From: Candidatus Iainarchaeum sp.
GTDB lineage: Archaea > Iainarchaeota > Iainarchaeia > JAADDC01
Assembly (NCBI GenBank): GCA_030445695.1
Contig: JASUTF010000001.1
Location: 1-64,000 of the forward strand
DNA length: 64,000 nucleotides
Direction: 5' to 3'
Positions 61,440 to 64,000 of this stretch are shown piece after piece; positions within the stretch are counted from its first letter, which is position 1; every line of letters starts with the position of its first letter. The notes beneath the pieces were generated by a model. It did not search any database. It was not told where the DNA came from and saw nothing but the letters and a program-made list of their open reading frames with translations. The position numbers and the translations under genes were made by a program.

Positions 61440-62417
61440 GTGGGTATCCTTCGCTTTGATGACCTTGTTCATGGCGAGTTCGTTTCCCGTCCCAATCGTT
61501 TCCTTGCAGTCGTGCGGGTGGAAGGGGAAGAGAGAAAAGCCCACGTGCATGACCCCGGCCGATTGCCCGAGTTGCTCATTCCCGGTGCTCCTGTGCTTCT
61601 TCTCCCCAAGAAAGGGCCGAAAACGGACTTTCATCTAATCGCGGTTTACAGGGAGGGCTACGGATGGGTGTTCCTTCACTCGGGATACCACTCGCTCATC
61701 GCCCAGAAGCTCATCGAGTCCCGTTTTCTTCCCGAATTCAGGGACGCGGTGGCTTATGGCAAGGAGTTCAAGATTGACAATCATCGCATCGACTTTGTCA
61801 TCTCATACCACACGGGAGACGTTCTGATGGAGGTGAAGGGCTGTACATTCTTCAAGGACCGTCTCGCCCTCTTCCCCGACGCACCGACTAAGAGAGGAGC
61901 GGGGCACGTCAAGATACTTTCTGAGTACGGCGATTCCATCCTTTTGTTCCTCAGCATGAACGATAATGTTGATTACTTCGCCCCAAACGCTGATACGGAC
62001 AAAATTTTCCACAAGGCGGTTCTCGAGGCGCTGGCAAAGGGCGTTCACGTTATTCCTGCCACTTTCTCCTTCGACGGGAGCACACTTCGTCACGTGGACA
62101 GAATCCCCTTCGTTTCAGACCCGTACGACGACGAACTGTTCTCCCTGGCAAATATCGCGTCTGAAGCGGCAGAAGAATATACAGAACGGTTCGGGCCGGA
62201 GGCCAACGCTGTTCTTGCGGGAGTTTCGCGGATAGGCGGTGTCCCGTATATCCATGTTGTTTTCTATGGGGTTTTCTGCCAATCGTGCGGGCTGTATGAC
62301 TATTTCGACGACTACGGATTAGTCCTTGGGGATTATGGTGTTCCTTCCGGGCCAGAAGACGTCAAACAGTTTGGAAATACGTACGTGGTTCGATTTAAGG
62401 TGAAAGAAGTTCAATAA
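61440..62417 (+). CDS. SfsA-family protein with C-terminal extension
   Basis: A 325-residue protein. The SfsA-like domain has FVSRPNRFLAVVRVEGEE, HVHDPGRLPELLIPG (in place of the usual NTGSM), RIDFVISYHTGDVLMEVKGC with D/E-K nuclease-like residues, and HVKILSEYGDSILLFL. SfsA is normally ~230 aa; a further ~100 residues (from VSDPYDDELF) form a second domain with two Cys (FCQSCGLYDY). Possible DNA-binding or nuclease role. Confidence 0.78.
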   Translation: MGILRFDDLVHGEFVSRPNRFLAVVRVEGEERKAHVHDPGRLPELLIPGAPVLLLPKKGPKTDFHLIAVYREGYGWVFLHSGYHSLIAQKLIESRFLPEFRDAVAYGKEFKIDNHRIDFVISYHTGDVLMEVKGCTFFKDRLALFPDAPTKRGAGHVKILSEYGDSILLFLSMNDNVDYFAPNADTDKIFHKAVLEALAKGVHVIPATFSFDGSTLRHVDRIPFVSDPYDDELFSLANIASEAAEEYTERFGPEANAVLAGVSRIGGVPYIHVVFYGVFCQSCGLYDYFDDYGLVLGDYGVPSGPEDVKQFGNTYVVRFKVKEVQ

Positions 62418-63147
62418 GTTCTTCTCCGGCATGTCCGAACGCTTTCTTTATTTTTTCATGGACTTCTGGGTTTCCGCTCAGTGCCGGCCAGAGGATGGAG
62501 TCGATGTGCAGCGGGGGCACTCCCGACTTTTTTGCCACCTCGTTCCAGAAGGGTATCGGCTTTCCTGCTCCGAGTTTCTCCGTGAACTTCTTGATTCTTG
62601 AGTCGACGGGGATTGGAATTTCAAAGGGATACGGAATGAACTTCCCATTGGCGATGCGCATGGCGTAGCCGAACATCTTGACGGCGAAAACAGTGGTTTT
62701 CGTGTTTCTCGGCGTCCCGAGTATCTGTGCAAGGTCTTTCCAGAGCTGCACCATGTTCTCGTAGTATTTTTCTGGTCGCATGGCCAGCAGGAAGTTTTCC
62801 ATCTTCTCTAACCGCTTAACCTTTATGTTCGCGAGGCGTTTGTTGGTTCTGCTCTTCGGAAGGAACTCTGCGTACGCAGCGCTTAATCTCTCTGTGACTG
62901 GGTGCTCGGAGAACCAGCGTGCGAACTCCCACCACCACTCCTCGCCCTTCCCGGATAGCTGATAGGATACTAACGCGTTTGCAGTGACGAGGGGCACGAA
63001 TGCTCTTTTGTCGTCCATCTTTTCGTAGAGAAACATCAGCGCTTGGAACTGCGGGTCGATGTGCTCTTCTATGTATCTCGCACCGTCGACACCGATCTCT
63101 CCGATCACCCTTGCTATGTGCACAATAACGCATACGTATAGAACCAT
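62395..63147 (-). CDS. Archaeal 8-oxoguanine DNA glycosylase AGOG
   Basis: A 250-residue glycosylase/lyase of the AGOG (DUF1886) family, HhH-GPD superfamily. The conserved TVFAVKMFGYAMRIANG carries the catalytic Lys and IPIPVDSRIKKFTE the catalytic Asp; LHIDSILWPALSGNP ends the fold. A TATA-like gtataaag on the minus strand ~20 bases upstream supports start 63147. Its 3' end overlaps the SfsA-like gene. Confidence 0.92.
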   Translation of the reverse strand: MVLYVCVIVHIARVIGEIGVDGARYIEEHIDPQFQALMFLYEKMDDKRAFVPLVTANALVSYQLSGKGEEWWWEFARWFSEHPVTERLSAAYAEFLPKSRTNKRLANIKVKRLEKMENFLLAMRPEKYYENMVQLWKDLAQILGTPRNTKTTVFAVKMFGYAMRIANGKFIPYPFEIPIPVDSRIKKFTEKLGAGKPIPFWNEVAKKSGVPPLHIDSILWPALSGNPEVHEKIKKAFGHAGEELIELLSP

Positions 63148-63177
63148 TTTTTATTCAGGAATCTCTACTTTATACAT

Positions 63178-63525
63178 ATGGACCGCTACCTTGTTGCTGC
63201 GGTTGCCCTTGGCGTTGCTCTTGTTCTGCTGGTTTTCACGGAGATGGCGTATCAAGTCCGCGATGCCGAAACAACGTCGTTCCAGACGCGAATGATCACG
63301 GTGCACTGCAAGACGGTCTTTGAGGCGAATGGATCACCGTTCCCTGGCGTTATGATCTACGGTGAGGGCAGCTCAATCTCTGACGGTAACGGGAACTGCA
63401 CGGTTCAGGCAGAAGGTGACGGTTTCGTCCGGCTGATCGTGTATCCGCCAAACGGTGGCCAGAAGGTGGTAACGGTCCCTGTGTCTCCGGAAGAAACAGA
63501 AGTAAACGTTGTAATCCCGATCTGA
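63178..63525 (+). CDS. Signal-anchored protein with regulatory-like beta domain
   Basis: A 115-residue protein. An N-terminal helix (LVAAVALGVALVLLVFTEMA) is followed by an exterior domain resembling a carboxypeptidase-regulatory/Ig-like fold (KTVFEANGSPFPGVMIYGEG; GDGFVRLIVYPPNGG). Function unknown. ATG 63178 is leaderless with ttttttatt ~25 bases upstream, shared with the divergent AGOG promoter region. Confidence 0.6.
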   Translation: MDRYLVAAVALGVALVLLVFTEMAYQVRDAETTSFQTRMITVHCKTVFEANGSPFPGVMIYGEGSSISDGNGNCTVQAEGDGFVRLIVYPPNGGQKVVTVPVSPEETEVNVVIPI

Positions 63526-63529
63526 CTGC

Positions 63530-63958
63530 TCATTTCAGCTCCTCCACCAGCACCGCAGGGCAGACGCGCATGACGCCCTCGATGGACTCCAACTTCCGGA
63601 CGAAGCGGACCATCTCGTCGCTGTCGTGGAACCAGCACTCGATCATGATCATGTGATCTCCCGTCGTGCTCTTCATTCTCTTGACCTCTGGCATGTTCTT
63701 GACCGTTTCTATGACCTTTACGTACTGCTCCGGCTCTATATCGAACCCGATCTCCGCCACGATCTTGTAGCCGATCCTTTTAGGATCTATTATTGCTCTG
63801 TACCCCTTGATTATGCCCTCCTCTTCCAGCTTCCTGACCCTTTTGCGCACTGCTGCCTCTGTAACGCCGAGACGGCGGGCGATCTCCGTGTATGGCATCC
63901 TTGCGTCCTGCATGAGGAACTCAATGATTGCAAGATCTTTCTCCGATATTCGAACCAT
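63530..63958 (-). CDS. Lrp/AsnC-family transcription regulator
   Basis: A 142-residue regulator: N-terminal HTH (MPYTEIARRLGVTEAAVRKR) and C-terminal RAM domain (YKIVAEIGFDIEPEQYV; TTGDHMIMIECWF) that binds amino acids or metabolites. It converges on the small anchored gene. ATG 63958 with a TATA-like ttaaa on the minus strand in the window's last bases. Confidence 0.95.
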   Translation of the reverse strand: MVRISEKDLAIIEFLMQDARMPYTEIARRLGVTEAAVRKRVRKLEEEGIIKGYRAIIDPKRIGYKIVAEIGFDIEPEQYVKVIETVKNMPEVKRMKSTTGDHMIMIECWFHDSDEMVRFVRKLESIEGVMRVCPAVLVEELK

Positions 63959-64000
63959 GTTACAATTCGCATCGAACTGAATTTAAAGGTTTTCGAACTT

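Overview
The window is archaeal chromosome, dense and GC-rich. Evidence includes eukaryote-type ribosomal proteins (eS6, eS24, eS26, eS28, eS31, eL8, eL15, eL24, P0, P1), aIF2-gamma, aIF5A with deoxyhypusine synthase, aIF5B, Spt4/Spt5, Rpo7, Kae1, RNase P proteins, Taw3, a tRNA with a canonical archaeal intron, TATA-box promoters with leaderless starts, and an STT3-type oligosaccharyltransferase. FtsZ, an AGT-endonuclease V fusion, AGOG and an eS26 gene occur together. eS26 is normally missing from classical Euryarchaeota, so a DPANN or other early-branching lineage is my best guess. I cannot name a genus.

Layout. 1-5.2 kb: end of an AglB/STT3 gene, eS26, Taw3 and a CPA2-type antiporter. 5.2-24 kb: the information-processing core. 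It holds tRNA-Arg, then minus-strand operons Rpo7-Spt4-eS24-eS31-Kae1, eS6-aIF2g-PIN, aIF5B, a VapBC pair, NDK, eL8-eS28-eL24, then (after smc on the plus strand) uL11/Spt5/SecE, uL1-P0-P1, a membrane Lon-like protease and FtsZ. 24-31 kb: SurE, AGT-EndoV, TrmI, RNase P Pop5/Rpp30, eL15 and aIF5A. 30.5-32.4 kb: a plus-strand group of an EDxD-free DUF2226-like protein, a Roadblock protein, a MinD ATPase and an Lsm protein. 32.5-38 kb: ion exchangers, family II pyrophosphatase, a cysteine-rich surface protein, tRNA-Leu and tRNA-Phe. 38-46 kb: endonuclease III, a secreted nuclease, and a MoxR-DUF58-DUF4129-like membrane module. 45.9-47 kb: an intron-containing tRNA-Met followed by a ~0.95-kb AT-richer HicBA island bounded by a copy of the tRNA 3' end. 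47-52 kb: deoxyhypusine synthase, flavodoxin, an orphan secretion ATPase and a frameshifted MgtE. 52-61.4 kb: a metal/thiol region with a CopB-type ATPase, a Met-rich exported protein, a membrane-linked winged-helix regulator, DUF411, two membrane-anchored proteins that end in the same octapeptide (LPGMVGGC), a KefB-type antiporter, CcdA and an exported thioredoxin. 61.4-64 kb: SfsA-like protein, AGOG and an Lrp regulator.

How it fits together. Most of the left half is conserved translation/transcription machinery. The right half is cell-envelope, ion, metal and redox functions, with many short membrane peptides that conventional gene callers would miss (I describe five at 19289, 22620, 54604, 55686 and 56296). 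The most original signals are the LPGMVGGC-tailed membrane proteins in the copper/thiol operon, and the tRNA-bounded HicBA mini-island. Several genes carry visible damage: MgtE has two single-base frameshifts and KefB has a 19-bp tandem duplication that rewrites its C terminus.
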